Source: Nematostella vectensis
Lineage: Eukaryota > Cnidaria > Anthozoa > Actiniaria > Edwardsiidae
Direction of reading: 5' to 3'
DNA: 60,000 nt
NCBI RefSeq assembly: GCF_932526225.1
Contig: NC_064037.1
Coordinates: 1,304,001-1,364,000, forward strand
Each line of letters starts with the position of its first letter. Position 1 is the first letter of the stretch. Below the pieces are notes generated by a model, which ran no database searches, was not told the origin of the DNA, and was given only the letters and a program-made list of their open reading frames with translations. Shown here in pieces: positions 38,501-46,255 of the stretch. The position numbers were made by a program, and so were the translations under genes.

Positions 38501-40358
38501 ACCCACCGAAGAGAGCACCGCTTTATCTTATCAATTCCAAGTTTTTGTATTTTGAGCTGGATTCGTTCTGTTTCCATTCAACAACCGAACTCGTAGTTAT
38601 CTATGATTTTCTACGCGCGTCGGATCTATGAATGGGGATTCGATGCATGAAATTTCCGTAGGAATCAATTTTCCGTCTATTGAGCTTCTCCTTTTAGGTT
38701 AGCAAGATAATTAAATTCTCATTGCGATTCGCCCAATTGCCGACATTGATGCTAATCGCCATTGCTACCAAATTGTGTAAAGCGAATAGCGACCGCATAT
38801 CCTACCGACCTGTGTATAGTGACCGCATATCCTACTGACCTAAGAATAGTGACCGCATATCCTACTGACCTGAAAATAGTGACCGCATATCCTACCGACC
38901 TGAGTATAGTGACCGCATATCCTAACTACCTGAGTATAGTGACCGCATATCCTACTGACCTGAGTATAGCGACCGCATATCCTACTGACCTGAGTATAGT
39001 GACCGCATATCCTACCGACCTGAGTATAGAGACCGCATATCCTACCGACCTGTGTATAGTGACCGCATATCCTACCGACCTGAGTATAGTGACCGCATAT
39101 CCTACCGACCTGAGTATAGTGACCGCATATCCTACCGACCTGAGTATAGTGACCGCATATCCTACCGACCTGAGTATAGTGACCACATATCCTACTGACC
39201 TGAGAATAGTGACCGCATATCCTACCGACCTGGGTATAGTGACCGCATATCCTACCGACCTGAGTATAGTGACCGCATATCCTACTGACCGGAGAATAGT
39301 GACCGCATATCCTACCGACCTGAGTATAGTGACCGCATATTCTACTGACCTGTGTATAGTGACCGCATATCCTACCGGGCTGGCAATAACCGGGGTACTT
39401 GCCATAACTGTAGTAGTTTACTTCTCTGTGCCATCTCTCAACCCGGGACTCGGGGTCGGCCATTTTGCCGTACTCCCGAGCTAAATTCTGACCTAGAACA
39501 AAAATACGAAGTTACGTAGTATGCACATATGCACTTATGTATATTTCTGTCGATATTAGCATTACTGGAGATTTCCCGTTTACGCATCTCCAGAAAACGT
39601 GATGGGATGTAACCCAGTGCCCCTAGCACTCGTAACGCACCGAGTTGATCGTCTCTCCTCGCGACCTTTGGCTCGTTTGGGTAAGCGCTGCCAAACCGAA
39701 CAAAGCCGTGAGCGTAGTCGCACTGGTTCGTCCACATTTGAGCAAGGCTTGCTAGGTCCTCATCCCAGACCTAAAAGGAAAAGGGAAAATAAGGGGGAGG
39801 TGGGGGGTTCAGTCTTGCATGTCTTTTTACTCACCCCCACCCCCCTTTCACTTTTCTAACGGTCCGTCCCTTACGCGCCGTAGCGTTCTTTACCAGTAAG
39901 AGAGGAGGACTTGGCTCGGCTAGGAAAACTTTCCCCTGGTGTCGACATTCTCATGGCACCTCATTAATTTAACCGTAGAAATGCGGGGCGCAAAGTGCTG
40001 CTGGGGCGTTGGCCCGCTGTTGAAAGGTTGTACCACTGGTTATATATTTTTTCAGTGACAGTGCTGACACTAGGTCAATATGATTGCTAACGGCGCGGTG
40101 CATCAGTCCGTCGCGTACAGTGCTTACAGAATTTGTTTTTACCATGTATTCCATGTTAGCCGCAGGGGGCTTGACGGAGCCTCGGAACTTGTTATGCTCG
40201 TCCAGCATCTTCTGTTTTTGCTCTGTTGTCAGTTCGGATAGTGCATAATCCATGGCCCGAGGCTCAGGCCTGTTGATGTTAGCTCCCAAAACGCCTCGGT
40301 GAATTGTTATTCCCACACAGCAAAATAAAACCACTATTTCGTAACCTGAAGGCTGCAT
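20415..40358 (-). CDS. Gene B: secreted CAP - ShKT - EGF - ShKT - linker - 4xShKT - chitin-binding protein (14 exons)
   Basis: Exons in reading order: 40358-40143, 39770-39641, 39492-39350, 33424-33300, 32862-32771, 31568-31458, 31106-31014, 30915-30802, 30284-30201, 29141-29019, 28707-28594, 28000-27890, 21717-21613, 20569-20415. All junction phases agree (0,1,0,2,1, then 1 throughout) and all introns are GT-AG. The first five exons give a signal peptide and a CAP (SCP/CRISP) domain, including the family signature GHYTQ|LVW split across exons 3 and 4 and a cysteine-rich tail (GRPCSKC). Six ShKT exons, one EGF-like exon and a Thr/Pro linker follow, and a CBM14 (peritrophin-type) exon carries the stop. 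A secreted extracellular or cuticle/chitin-associated role is inferred. Similar CAP-ShKT proteins are known in cnidarians and nematodes; I do not know of this full combination. Minisatellites abut or overlap at least ten of its splice sites. A split into two genes cannot be ruled out without RNA data. Confidence 0.8.
20577..21335. repeat. 22-bp minisatellite
   Basis: About 34 copies of GAGGTTACGTAATTAAAGAA plus GA, alternating TTATTAAAG and AATTAAAG and with AGAAGA or AGAAGT. It starts about 8 bp upstream of the terminal exon acceptor of gene B. Confidence 0.97.
21336..21612. other. Intron 13 remainder, no feature
   Basis: Purine-rich unique sequence between the 22-bp array and the donor of exon 13. 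No exon-like pattern. Confidence 0.6.
21613..21717 (-). CDS. Gene B exon 13: ShKT domain lacking cysteines 1 and 6
   Basis: 35 codons, phase 1-1, acceptor TTCCCTTTCAG, donor CAC|GTAAGT. Pattern KCPAWAVKGDC...WM...NCPRSC. Both the first cysteine (VYD) and the last (CDLT) are replaced; in ShK folds these two form one disulfide, so the loss is matched. The 14-bp array starts about 7 bp upstream of its acceptor. Confidence 0.78.
21724..27560. repeat. 14-bp minisatellite, 5.8 kb
   Basis: Over 400 copies of GTAGACCAGGAGAG and variants (AAACC, GACAA, GAAAA, GAGCTAG, TACACC). Strongly purine-rich on plus, so pyrimidine-rich in the gene B transcript. It ends 7 bp from the acceptor of exon 13. A long block is repeated at higher order: about 23330-24100 recurs at about 24108-24880, offset 778 bp, nearly identical. 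The Leu/Ser/Pro/Tyr-rich minus-strand frames are repeat by-products. Confidence 0.97.
27561..27889. other. Intron with a 29-bp perfect inverted repeat
   Basis: Arms at 27695-27723 and 27793-27821 are exact reverse complements (core AAATCAACACAAGGTTGAAA) with a 69-bp loop containing GCTCCGACGAAAGGCTAACG. Probably a short hairpin-type repeat element; it lies about 70 bp past the donor of exon 12. Confidence 0.7.
27890..28000 (-). CDS. Gene B exon 12: ShKT domain
   Basis: 37 codons, phase 1-1, acceptor TTGTTTCAG, donor CGAG|GTGGGA. Six cysteines: DCKD, SCPE, ECKA, QCRQ, SCG, LC. The acceptor plus the start DCKDQMLSC is present three times (41-bp unit), giving three candidate acceptors. Confidence 0.83.
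27991..28097. repeat. 41-bp repeat of the exon 12 acceptor region (3 copies)
   Basis: TCTTTGCAATCTGAAA recurs at 27991, 28032 and 28073. Each copy reads on the minus strand as a pyrimidine tract, CAG acceptor and the first codons of exon 12 (DCKD-x-MLSC). Changes between copies are few. Confidence 0.9.
28098..28394. other. Intron 11 remainder, no feature
   Basis: AT-rich unique sequence, no exon pattern on either strand. Confidence 0.6.
28395..28580. repeat. 21-bp array with a CACGTG E-box in each unit
   Basis: About nine copies of GTGACCACTAGCAACATGCAC. Seven of them carry the palindrome CACGTGAC; others read TTCACGTGACC or AAGTGACC. Period 21 bp equals two helical turns. It starts about 15 bp past the donor of exon 11. 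Confidence 0.95.
28594..28707 (-). CDS. Gene B exon 11: ShKT domain lacking the first cysteine
   Basis: 38 codons, phase 1-1, acceptor AAATTTCAG, donor CGAG|GTGAGT. Pattern QCPLWAARGDC...SWM...NC..SC..C; the first ShKT cysteine is Gly (GKD in place of C-x-D). A 21-bp E-box array begins about 15 bp past the donor. Confidence 0.82.
28708..29018. other. Intron 10, no feature
   Basis: Unique sequence with one GATGACGTCAA (CRE-like) at about 28895. No exon pattern. Confidence 0.55.
29019..29141 (-). CDS. Gene B exon 10: ShKT domain lacking the sixth cysteine
   Basis: 41 codons, phase 1-1, acceptor AATGTGCAG, donor GGAG|GTAAAA. ShKT pattern GCVDYD, RCATW, GEC, SWM, EC, SC, but the expected last cysteine is Trp (SCKKW) and an extra Cys follows cysteine 4. 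The acceptor and the first residues (IGCVDYD) are the unit of the 45-bp array upstream, so many alternative in-frame acceptors exist. Confidence 0.8.
29118..29955. repeat. 45-bp array made of the exon 10 acceptor edge
   Basis: About 18 copies of a 45-bp unit containing CATAGTCTACACAGCCAATC and ACTGCACATTGAAATGATAT. On the minus strand each reads AATGTGCAG (acceptor) followed by IGCVDYD, the start of exon 10, with an open frame across the whole array. Many units also carry TACGTCA or TGACGTCA. Confidence 0.96.
29956..30200. other. Intron 9 with a duplicated exon-9 edge
   Basis: Contains ACACCCGGTAGAGGGTTAAG with a related ACATCCGGTAAGG copy, and the decayed second copy of the exon 9 3' end at about 30140-30154. 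Confidence 0.5.
30201..30284 (-). CDS. Gene B exon 9: Thr/Pro-rich linker
   Basis: 28 codons, phase 1-1, acceptor TTTCTATCTAG, donor CTG|GTATGT. Encodes GTQGPTTVAPRTESTPAP, a likely O-glycosylated spacer. Supported by matching phases and good splice sites, not by homology. A second copy of its 3' edge (GACTCCCCGCACCTG, about 30140-30154) follows but its donor has changed from GT to GC. Confidence 0.6.
30503..30832. repeat. 46-bp array made of the exon 8 donor edge
   Basis: Seven near-identical copies of a 46-bp unit (TGGCTGGGCAGTTGTCATAG, CGATAGCCTACCGCAAATGC, CGCACG). On the minus strand each copy reads NCPATCGIC then the donor G|GTAGGC and 18 intron bases. Since 46 is not divisible by three, using a later donor would shift the frame. 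Each unit also contains CACGTG. Confidence 0.96.
30802..30915 (-). CDS. Gene B exon 8: ShKT domain
   Basis: 38 codons, phase 1-1, acceptor TTCAACTAG, donor TGCG|GTAGGC. Six cysteines: LCED, QCQQ, KCN, NCPA, TCG, IC. Its last 28 bp, the donor and 18 intron bases form the unit of the 46-bp array at 30503-30832. Confidence 0.83.
31014..31106 (-). CDS. Gene B exon 7: EGF-like domain
   Basis: 31 codons, phase 1-1, acceptor CATGTTTTAG, donor G|GTGACC. Encodes CPLECTNGGILNTDTCSCTC and then W...DC, the compact C-x3-C-x-NGG...C-x-C-x-C...C pattern of EGF-like modules. The acceptor and first exon bases occur a second time 34 bp upstream. Confidence 0.78.
31101..31160. repeat. 34-bp duplication of the exon 7 acceptor
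   Basis: GACATTCTAAAACATGAA at 31101 recurs at 31135. Both read on the minus strand as TTCATGTTTTAG|AATGTC, i.e. the acceptor and first exon bases of exon 7. Confidence 0.85.
31161..31457. other. Intron 6, no feature
   Basis: AT-rich unique sequence. No exon pattern. Confidence 0.6.
31458..31568 (-). CDS. Gene B exon 6: ShKT domain
   Basis: 37 codons, phase 1-1, acceptor TTTATTTCAG, donor G|GTATGC. Six cysteines: DCKD, PAC, DLC, KICP, KMC, NLC. First module after the CAP domain. Confidence 0.85.
31879..32757. repeat. AT-rich 28-bp array with ATCGAT palindromes
   Basis: About 31 copies of a 25-31-bp unit, ATTGTTTTAGTTGATATTGT plus ATCGATAT. Length varies by TGTT/TGTTTA steps. The block 31930-32060 recurs at 32480-32610. 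It ends about 13 bp past the donor of exon 5. Confidence 0.96.
32771..32862 (-). CDS. Gene B exon 5: end of CAP domain with cysteine hinge
   Basis: 92 nt, phase 2 to phase 1, acceptor CACTCTAG, donor CA|GTAAGT. Encodes GNTYGQFPYKTGRPCSKC and then GKGWCYNNLC, the typical CAP C-terminal strand (GN...PY..G.PCS.C). The AT-rich 28-bp array starts about 13 bp past its donor. Confidence 0.85.
33000..33345. repeat. 90-bp array made of the exon 4 donor edge (4 copies)
   Basis: Units begin at steps of 90 bp and contain GACGAGCGTGTTGCCCGGTA and CATACTAACCTTATTGCATA. On the minus strand each reads PSVPGNTLVNCDYAI followed by the donor AG|GTTAGT and about 40 intron bases, all in one open frame. Four identical donors, all in the same phase. 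Confidence 0.96.
33300..33424 (-). CDS. Gene B exon 4: CAP domain
   Basis: 125 nt, phase 0 to phase 2, acceptor TTCTTTCAG, first donor ATAAG|GTTAGT. Starts LVWALSRYLGCGMKWC, completing the CAP1 signature begun in exon 3, and ends VNCDYAI. The final 50 bp and the donor are repeated three more times downstream as a 90-bp array. Confidence 0.85.
33425..33881. other. Intron 3, right of exon 4, no feature
   Basis: Unique sequence. TCGGATCTATGAAT appears here (inverted, about 33430) and again at 38617, which may be chance or an outer repeat. Confidence 0.5.
33888..33972 (+). repeat. Left terminal inverted repeat
   Basis: Matches 38320-38404 in inverted orientation with about three differences. 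Confidence 0.88.
33950..34068. repeat. Left subterminal 19-bp repeats (about 6)
   Basis: Imperfect units of TTATAACTGGCAATTGACA type, the inverted form of the longer array at the other end. Confidence 0.85.
34069..35420. other. Transposon interior without a recognised gene
   Basis: Short overlapping frames only. Its origin (part of the element or a nested insertion) is unresolved. Confidence 0.5.
35430..35540. repeat. Dispersed repeat fragment shared with 14395-14530
   Basis: GGCACAGCCATGCC...CTACTGGTCATTTCC within a G-rich stretch (GGGGGGGATGTAGGGGCACTG). Confidence 0.5.
35564..35664 (-). CDS. Transposase terminal exon
   Basis: Acceptor ACGTTTTCAG, phase 1 start, then ELASLIMEDEELSFPKTADK and a short tail to TAA. 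The acidic-hydrophobic tail with ...LPKTADKAL.LY..L... resembles the C-terminus I associate with this family. The donor partner in the 17-bp array is not certain. Confidence 0.55.
35690..36415. repeat. 17-bp array with TAGGGTTAG core
   Basis: About 43 copies of ACACTAGGGTTAGCGTG with TATCG and ACCG variants. It lies between the main transposase exon and its last exon, so it fills a transposase intron. On the minus strand each unit offers a weak A|GTGTCA donor. Confidence 0.97.
36343..37473 (-). CDS. DDE (rve-type) transposase of the IS3EU-like element, main exon, with a premature stop
   Basis: The frame opens at ATG 37473 (MAEPSYLPSHDLPRDEV) and meets a TAG at 37389-37387 (codon 29), then runs open from there to 36343; the first internal ATG is at 37332. 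The downstream part has a GYRSMHRRL helix-turn-helix-like segment, then a retroviral-integrase-like core: WHLDGYDKLKPFGF (first D), RGDCGSEHTHIAQIQ (second D) and SNQRIEAWWSFLR (E), followed by WNLHRIRP and a GRTDVLYYLP motif. The last residues read into the 17-bp array and are not real coding; splicing to the exon at 35664 is expected. Apart from the single stop the frame looks intact, so the copy was active until recently. Whether the downstream ATG gives a working enzyme is unknown. Confidence 0.85.
37590..38350. repeat. Right subterminal 19-bp repeats (about 40)
   Basis: Units of AAGTGTCAATGGCAGTTAT with GACAG, GGTAG and TATTAG variants. Subterminal repeats of this kind are often transposase binding sites (inference). 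Confidence 0.95.
38320..38404 (-). repeat. Right terminal inverted repeat
   Basis: Reverse complement of the left end; the outermost bases read TACGGTGGCG from the outside. Confidence 0.88.
38411..38780. other. Intron 3, left of exon 3, no feature
   Basis: Unique sequence between the transposon and the 30-bp array. No exon pattern. Confidence 0.6.
38785..39372. repeat. 30-bp array made of the exon 3 donor edge
   Basis: About 19.5 copies of GACCGCATATCCTACCGACC plus TGAGTATAGT. On the minus strand each reads RICGHYTQ followed by CAG|GTCGGT or CAG|GTCAGT, i.e. the CAP signature end of exon 3 plus its donor. 30 is divisible by three and the array is open in frame with the exon, so all donors are in the same phase. 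Confidence 0.97.
39350..39492 (-). CDS. Gene B exon 3: CAP domain, ends in GHYTQ
   Basis: 143 nt, phase 1 to phase 0, acceptor TTTGTTCTAG. Encodes the CAP block QNLAREYGK...VERWHREVNYYSY and ends ICGHYTQ, the first half of the CAP1 signature. The first donor is CAG|GTCAGT. The exon edge plus this donor is the unit of a 30-bp array that continues downstream, so about 19 further in-frame donors follow. Confidence 0.85.
39641..39770 (-). CDS. Gene B exon 2: CAP domain
   Basis: 130 nt, phase 0 to phase 1, acceptor CCTTTTAG, donor CTCG|GTGCGT. Encodes VWDEDLASLAQMWTNQC followed by DYAHG, the usual CAP helix with Cys and His. The donor was chosen because it is the only one whose phase restores GQNLA in the next exon; GTCGCG at 39665 is in the wrong phase. 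Confidence 0.82.
40143..40358 (-). CDS. Gene B exon 1: signal peptide and CAP N-terminus
   Basis: 72 codons from ATG at 40358, ending in phase 0 at ATG|GTAAAA. A hydrophobic signal (IVVLFCCVGITI) is followed by a short Pro-rich stretch and the CAP start LDEHNKFRGSVKPPAANM, which includes the conserved H-N-x2-R. The in-frame extension further upstream has no ATG. An acceptor-like CACTCCCCCAG lies 1 bp before the ATG, so a 5' UTR exon may exist upstream (see 41059). Confidence 0.88.
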
Positions 40359-41695
40359 ACTGGGGGAGTGAAATGACAGCAAAACGTTTGACCGTCTTTT
40401 GCTACCCTGAATTTATTTGTACAATGTACACAATTGAACAGCAAATCTAGGAATCCAGCTTCTCGATCTTGATGTCAAAAGTAGCCAAGCGTTTTAAGTA
40501 TCGTAGAAAATACTGATCTGTTTTTCCTTTTTATATGTTTTCTTGAGGCGACTCCAATCCAGGTCTTGCTTCCGTCGCCATTGCTGACCTGCTAGTTTCG
40601 AATCTTCCGCATTCTCCAGATTGACAGAGTTATAGTTATGGTTATGTACAAAAACGTCTCGTCCCCCAGTTCTTGTGATTTCTGGGTAAATATATTTGTG
40701 TACGTAAATGACATAATTATCGGTACAAAGGCGGGACTATTTGATCTTTCACTGGTGTTATTTTGGGTCACAGATCTTGGCAAAGCCAAATTCAAACAAT
40801 TTTTGCCTTTGTACCTCTGTCTTAATTACAAGTGTAAATAAATTTTGAAAGTTTTGTCTAAATAAAGACGGCTTTTGAGTTTATTTGGTTATACTACGGC
40901 GAATAATGCATCTTACAATGTAATCGTAGATTTTGACAAAATACCAGAATAACCTGCCATGGGTACTCGAAAGTTCAAAGCGTAGCTAAACCTACCAGCA
41001 TTTTATTGCACTAAAAGTGACCCCAGCGCTCTGGCGCGCGTTTCCCCCCACCCCTTACCTGCCATGTCGATCTTAGCTCTGTCTGCAAACATGGAAGTCA
41101 CCTGAATGTTGTTTTAGCGAGTGTTTTTTTTTCTACAAAGCTTCTGGTCGATCTTGGAATTTGTGCGATCCGTTGGATTTGCAGAAAGACCCTTGAGGTT
41201 GCATTTTGGATTAGTCACCGATCTCTTAGTCACCTAAAATGAATACCTGTAATTGAAGTTATCGTAACATTTGATTAAATAAAACATCGTGATTTGTATC
41301 AAACGTTATATATTAGTTGTAGTAATAAGTTTATGTTTTTCCCCACTTAAATTGGTCCATGACTTTTGATAGAAACAACGTTTGACAACCAAACTTGTTA
41401 GGCTTCATGGCATATGTGGCATTATTGATGGTGTCGTAAAAAAAAATAAAACATTGCCAGAAAACTAAATACAGGAGATGTAGCAGTTACCATGTAGCAG
41501 ATTTAGGTTTCAGGGGTGCAACGAGATAGTAACGTAATAAGTGACACCATTTAAAGTCAGAAGTATGTCATGGCCATTTAGCGACCTAACTGGTTGTTCA
41601 TAGACCATATCGACCCCCTTACACCTTCATCTGCCACCATGACATCAAGTTCTGGCTGTCTGATGTGACTTGTATGAGACTGTGGTCACGTGACC
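40359..41695. other. Upstream region of gene B, no clear gene
   Basis: Probable promoter and 5' UTR region. No strong TATA box next to exon 1 (only ACAAATAAATT at about 40418). Short overlapping frames at 40592-40841 on both strands look random. Confidence 0.5.
41059..41094 (-). other. Candidate 5' untranslated exon of gene B
   Basis: Minus-strand TTTGCAG|ACAGAGCTAAG...CATGGCAG|GTAAGG has good acceptor and donor sites and would splice to the acceptor just before the exon 1 ATG. Only splice-site evidence. Confidence 0.25.
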
Positions 41696-41703
41696 CTACT
41701 GCT

Positions 41704-44700
41704 CTACTCTTATGAAGTGACCACCTCTTTTCACCCATCATCTTATGAAGTGACCACCTCTTTTCACCCATCATCTCAAGGAGTGACCACCTCTTTGCAC
41801 CCATCATCACTCTTATGGAGTGACCACCTCTTTGCACCCATCATCTTATGAAGTGACCACCTCTTTGCACCCATCATCTTATGAAGTGATCACCTCTTTG
41901 CACCCATTATCTTAAGGAGTGACCACCTCTTTGCACCCATCATCTTATGAAGTGACCACCTCTTTGCACCCATCATCTTATGGAGTGACCGCCTCTTTGC
42001 ACCCATCATCTTATGAAGTGACCACCTCTTTGCACCCATCATCTTATAAAGTGACCACCTCTTTGCACCCATCATCTTATGAAGTGACCACTTCTTTGCA
42101 CCCATCATCTTATGGAGTGACCATCTCTTTGCACCCATCATCTTATGAAGTCACCACCTCTATGCACCCATCATCTTATGGAGTGACCACCTCTTTGCAC
42201 CCATCATCTTATGAAGTGACCACCTCTTTGCACCCATCATCTTATGGAGTGACCACCTCTTTGCACCCATCATCTTATGAAGTGACCACCTCTTTGCACC
42301 CATCATCTTATGAAGTGACCACCTCTTTGCACCCATCATCTTATGAAGTGACCACTTCTTTGCACCCATCATCTTATGATGTGACCACCTCTTTGTACCC
42401 ATCATCTTATGAAGTGACCACCTCTTTGCACCCATCATCTTATGAAGTGACCACCTCTTTGCACCCATCATCTTATGGAGTGACCACCTCTTTGCACCCA
42501 TCATCTTATGAGGTGACCACCTCTTTGCACCCATCATCTTATGAAAAGACCACCTCTTTGCACCCATCATCTTATGAAGTGACCACCTCTTTGCACCCAT
42601 CATCTTATGAAGTGACCACCTCTCTGCACCCATCATCTTATGGAGTGACCACCTCTATGCACCCATCATCTTATGGAGTGACCACCTCTTTGCACCCATC
42701 ATCTTATGAAGTGACCACCTCTTTGCACCCATCATCTTATGAAGTCACCACCTCTTTGCACCCATCATCTTATAAAGTGACCACCTCTTTTCACCTATCA
42801 TCTTATGGAGTGACCACCTCTTTGCACCCATCATCTTATGAAGTGACCACTTCTTTGCACCCATCATCTTATGAAGTGACCACCTCTTTGTACCCATCAT
42901 CTTATGAAGTGACCACTTCTTTGTACCCACCATCTTATGGAGTGACCATCTCTTTGCACCCATCATCTTATGAAGTGACCACCTCTTTGCACCCATCATC
43001 TTATGAAGTGACCACCTCTTTTCACCCATCATCTTATGGAGTGACCACCTCTTTGCACCCATCATCTTATGGAGTGACCACCTCTTTGTACCCATCATCT
43101 TATGAAGTGACCACCTCTTTGCACCCATCATCTTATGGAGTGACCGCCTCTTTGCACCCATCATCTTATGAAGTGACCACCTCTTTGCACCCATCATCTT
43201 ATAAAGTGACCACCTCTTTGCACCCATCATCTTATGAAGTGACCACTTCTTTGCACCCATCATCTTATGGAGTGACCATCTCTTTGCACCCATCATCTTA
43301 TGAAGTCACCACCTCTATGCACCCATCATCTTATGGAGTGACCACCTCTTTGCACCCATCATCTTATAAAGTGACCACCTCTTTTCACCCATCATCTTAT
43401 GGAGTGACCACCTCTTTGCACCCATCATCTTATGAAGTGACCACCTCTTTGCACCCATCATCTTATGAAGTGACCACCTCTTTGCACCCATCATCTTATG
43501 AAGTGACCACCTCTTTGCACCCATCATCTTATGGAGTGACCACCTCTTTGCACCCATCATCTTATGGAGTGACCACCTCTTTGCACCCATCATCTTATAA
43601 AGTGACCACCTCTTTGCACCCATCATCTTATGAAGTCACCACCTCTATGCACCCATCATCTTATGGAGTGACCATCTCTTTGCACCCATCATCTTATGAA
43701 GTCACCACCTCTATGCACCCATCATCTTATGGAGTGACCACCTCTTTGCACCCATCATCACTCTTATGGAGTGACCACCTCTTTGCACCCATCATCTTAT
43801 GAAGTGACCACCTCTTTGCACCCATCATCTTATGAAGTGACCACCTCTTTGCACCCATCATCTTATGGAGTGACCATCTCTTTGCACCCATCATCTTATG
43901 AAGTGACCACCTCTTTGCACCCATCATCTTATGGAGTGACCACCTCTTTGCACCCATCATCTTATGAGGTGACCACCTCTTTGCACCCATCATCTTATGA
44001 AGTGACCACCTCTTTGCACCCATCATCTTATGAAGTGACCACCTCTTTGCACCCATCATCTTATGAAGTGACCACCTCTCTGCACCCATCATCTTATGGA
44101 GTGACCACCTCTATGCACCCATCATCTTATGGAGTGACCACCTCTTTGCACCCATCATCTTATGAAGTGACCACCTCTTTGCACCCATCATCTTATGAAG
44201 TCACCACCTCTTTGCACCCATCATCTTATAAAGTGACCATCTATTTTCACCCATCATCTTATGGAGTGACCACCTCTTTGCACCCATCATCTTATGGAGT
44301 GACCACCTCTTTGTACCCATCATCTTATGAAGTGACCACCTCTTTGCACCCATCATCTTATGGAGTGACCACCTCTTTGCACCCATCATCTTATGAAGTG
44401 ACCACCTCTTTGCACCCATCATCTTATAAAGTGACCACCTCTTTGCACCCATCATCTTATGAAGTGACCACTTCTTTGCACCCATCATCTTATGGAGTGA
44501 CCATCTCTTTGCACCCATCATCTTATGAAGTCACCACCTCTATGCACCCATCATCTTATGGAGTGACCACCTCTTTGCACCCATCATCTTATAAAGTGAC
44601 CACCTCTTTTCACCCATCATCTTATGGAGTGACCACCTCTTTGCACCCATCATCTTATGAAGTGACCACCTCTTTGCACCCATCATCTTATGAAGTGACC

Positions 44701-45486
44701 ACCTCTTTGCACCCATCATCTTATGAAGTGACCACCTCTTTGCACCCATCATCTTATGGAGTGACCACCTCTTTGCACCCATCATCTTATGGAGTGACCA
44801 CCTCTTTGCACCCATCATCTTATAAAGTGACCACCTCTTTGCACCCATCATCTTATGAAGTCACCACCTCTATGCACCCATCATCTTATGGAGTGACCAT
44901 CTCTTTGCACCCATCATCTTATGAAGTCACCACCTCTATGCACCCATCATCTTATGGAGTGACCACCTCTTTGCACCCATCATCACTCTTATGGAGTGAC
45001 CACCTCTTTGCACCCATCATCTTATGAAGTGACCACCTCTTTGCACCCATCATCTTATGAAGTGACCACCTCTTTGCACCCATCATCTTATGGAGTGACC
45101 ATCTCTTTGCACCCATCATCTTATGAAGTGACCACCTCTTTGCACCCATCATCTTATGGAGTGACCACCTCTTTGCACCCATCATCTCATGGAGTGACCA
45201 CCTCTTTGCACCCATCATCACTCTTATGAAGTGACCATCTCTTTGCACCCATCATCTTATGAAGTGACCATCTCTTTGCACCCATCATCTTATGAAGTGA
45301 CCACCTCTTTGCACCCATCATCTTATGAAGTGACCACCTCTTTGCACCCATCATCTTATGAAGTGACCACCTCTTTGCACCCATCATCTTATGAAGTGAC
45401 CACCTCTTTGCACCCATCATCTTATGAAGTGACCACCTCTTTGCACCCATCATCTTATGGAGTGACCATCTCTTTGCACCCATTAT
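41704..45486. repeat. 33-bp minisatellite, copy 1 (3.8 kb)
   Basis: About 114 copies of CTTATGAAGTGACCACCTCT plus TTGCACCCATCAT. Higher-order repeat of about 1225 bp, with junctions marked by an extra CATCATCACTCTTATGG at 43756, 44981 and 45216. Being a multiple of three without stops, it is open on both strands (VTTSLHPSSYE on plus, MMGAKRWSLHK on minus); no evidence that either is translated. Confidence 0.97.
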
Positions 45487-45570
45487 CTACCAATTTATGT
45501 TTCTATTATGAGATGTGAATATCGCGTACTTCATGCTTTTGTTTTTTAATATATCGTGCAAAGTTTTTAA

Positions 45571-45590
45571 TGACGTCATAGTTGACGTCA
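45571..45590. promoter_or_regulatory. Paired CRE palindromes, copy 1
   Basis: Two TGACGTCA sites 12 bp apart (45571-45578 and 45583-45590), the binding site for CREB/ATF bZIP factors. Conserved in copy 2. Confidence 0.45.
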
Positions 45591-46255
45591 CACATCTGAA
45601 TGGCCCTCTGGCTGAGCCCCCCCTTGGCACCTACAAGATAACTTCCAAATTTGGTTTTCATGCGATTTGGTGACGGCCGACACCTGAACCTTGCACAAAG
45701 GGGCGTTTTGCTAACATCATTTTTTATTGGTTCTGAAAAGATATTTTCAAATGCTCCAAACACATTGACGTTTTTTTTTGCCTATTTCACATGCCAAACC
45801 ATTCATCGCTTTTCAGACAGAATAAGAAAATATGCTGCAATGCTGTCAATGTAATTATTGTTTCGTTTGGTTTACCCGTCTCAGACTCGAACTGGTTAAC
45901 TGAGGTTCTACTATGGTGGGACGTTAAAAACGGTTTGAGTCACTAGAGGTTTTTTCCTCGCCGCCAAACCCGAAACCCCAGTGGTGTGAGAGAGCATGCG
46001 TGATGGCCGAACTGCTTTTTCTGGTGAATTTCAACCGTTTTCCTCCAAATCACGAGCATTTTTTTTAGCATTTTTCAATTATTTTCACAGACACTTGAGC
46101 AAATGGCGGCCATTTTTTTGTCCTTTTGTATCTTCGAATTTCCCTGAAATTCTGCACTGAAATTGCGTTTCCTTATTGGCTAAAAGACTGTTGTATTACC
46201 AATTAATCAGTCTCAAGATGTTGTCATTTGCACTGGTATTACAACTTTTTGCACT

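Noticed and set aside
41919-45518. Very long plus-strand open frames (up to 627 codons) of an 11-residue repeat, with mirror frames on minus
   Set aside because: The 33-bp unit has no stop in several frames and is divisible by three, so open frames appear on both strands without coding. No start context, signal or domain.
45506-45763. 85-codon minus-strand frame also present at 53384-53686
   Set aside because: Conserved only because the region is duplicated; a one-base change in an A/T run alters the N-terminus between copies, copy 1 has no ATG start, and no domain is recognised.
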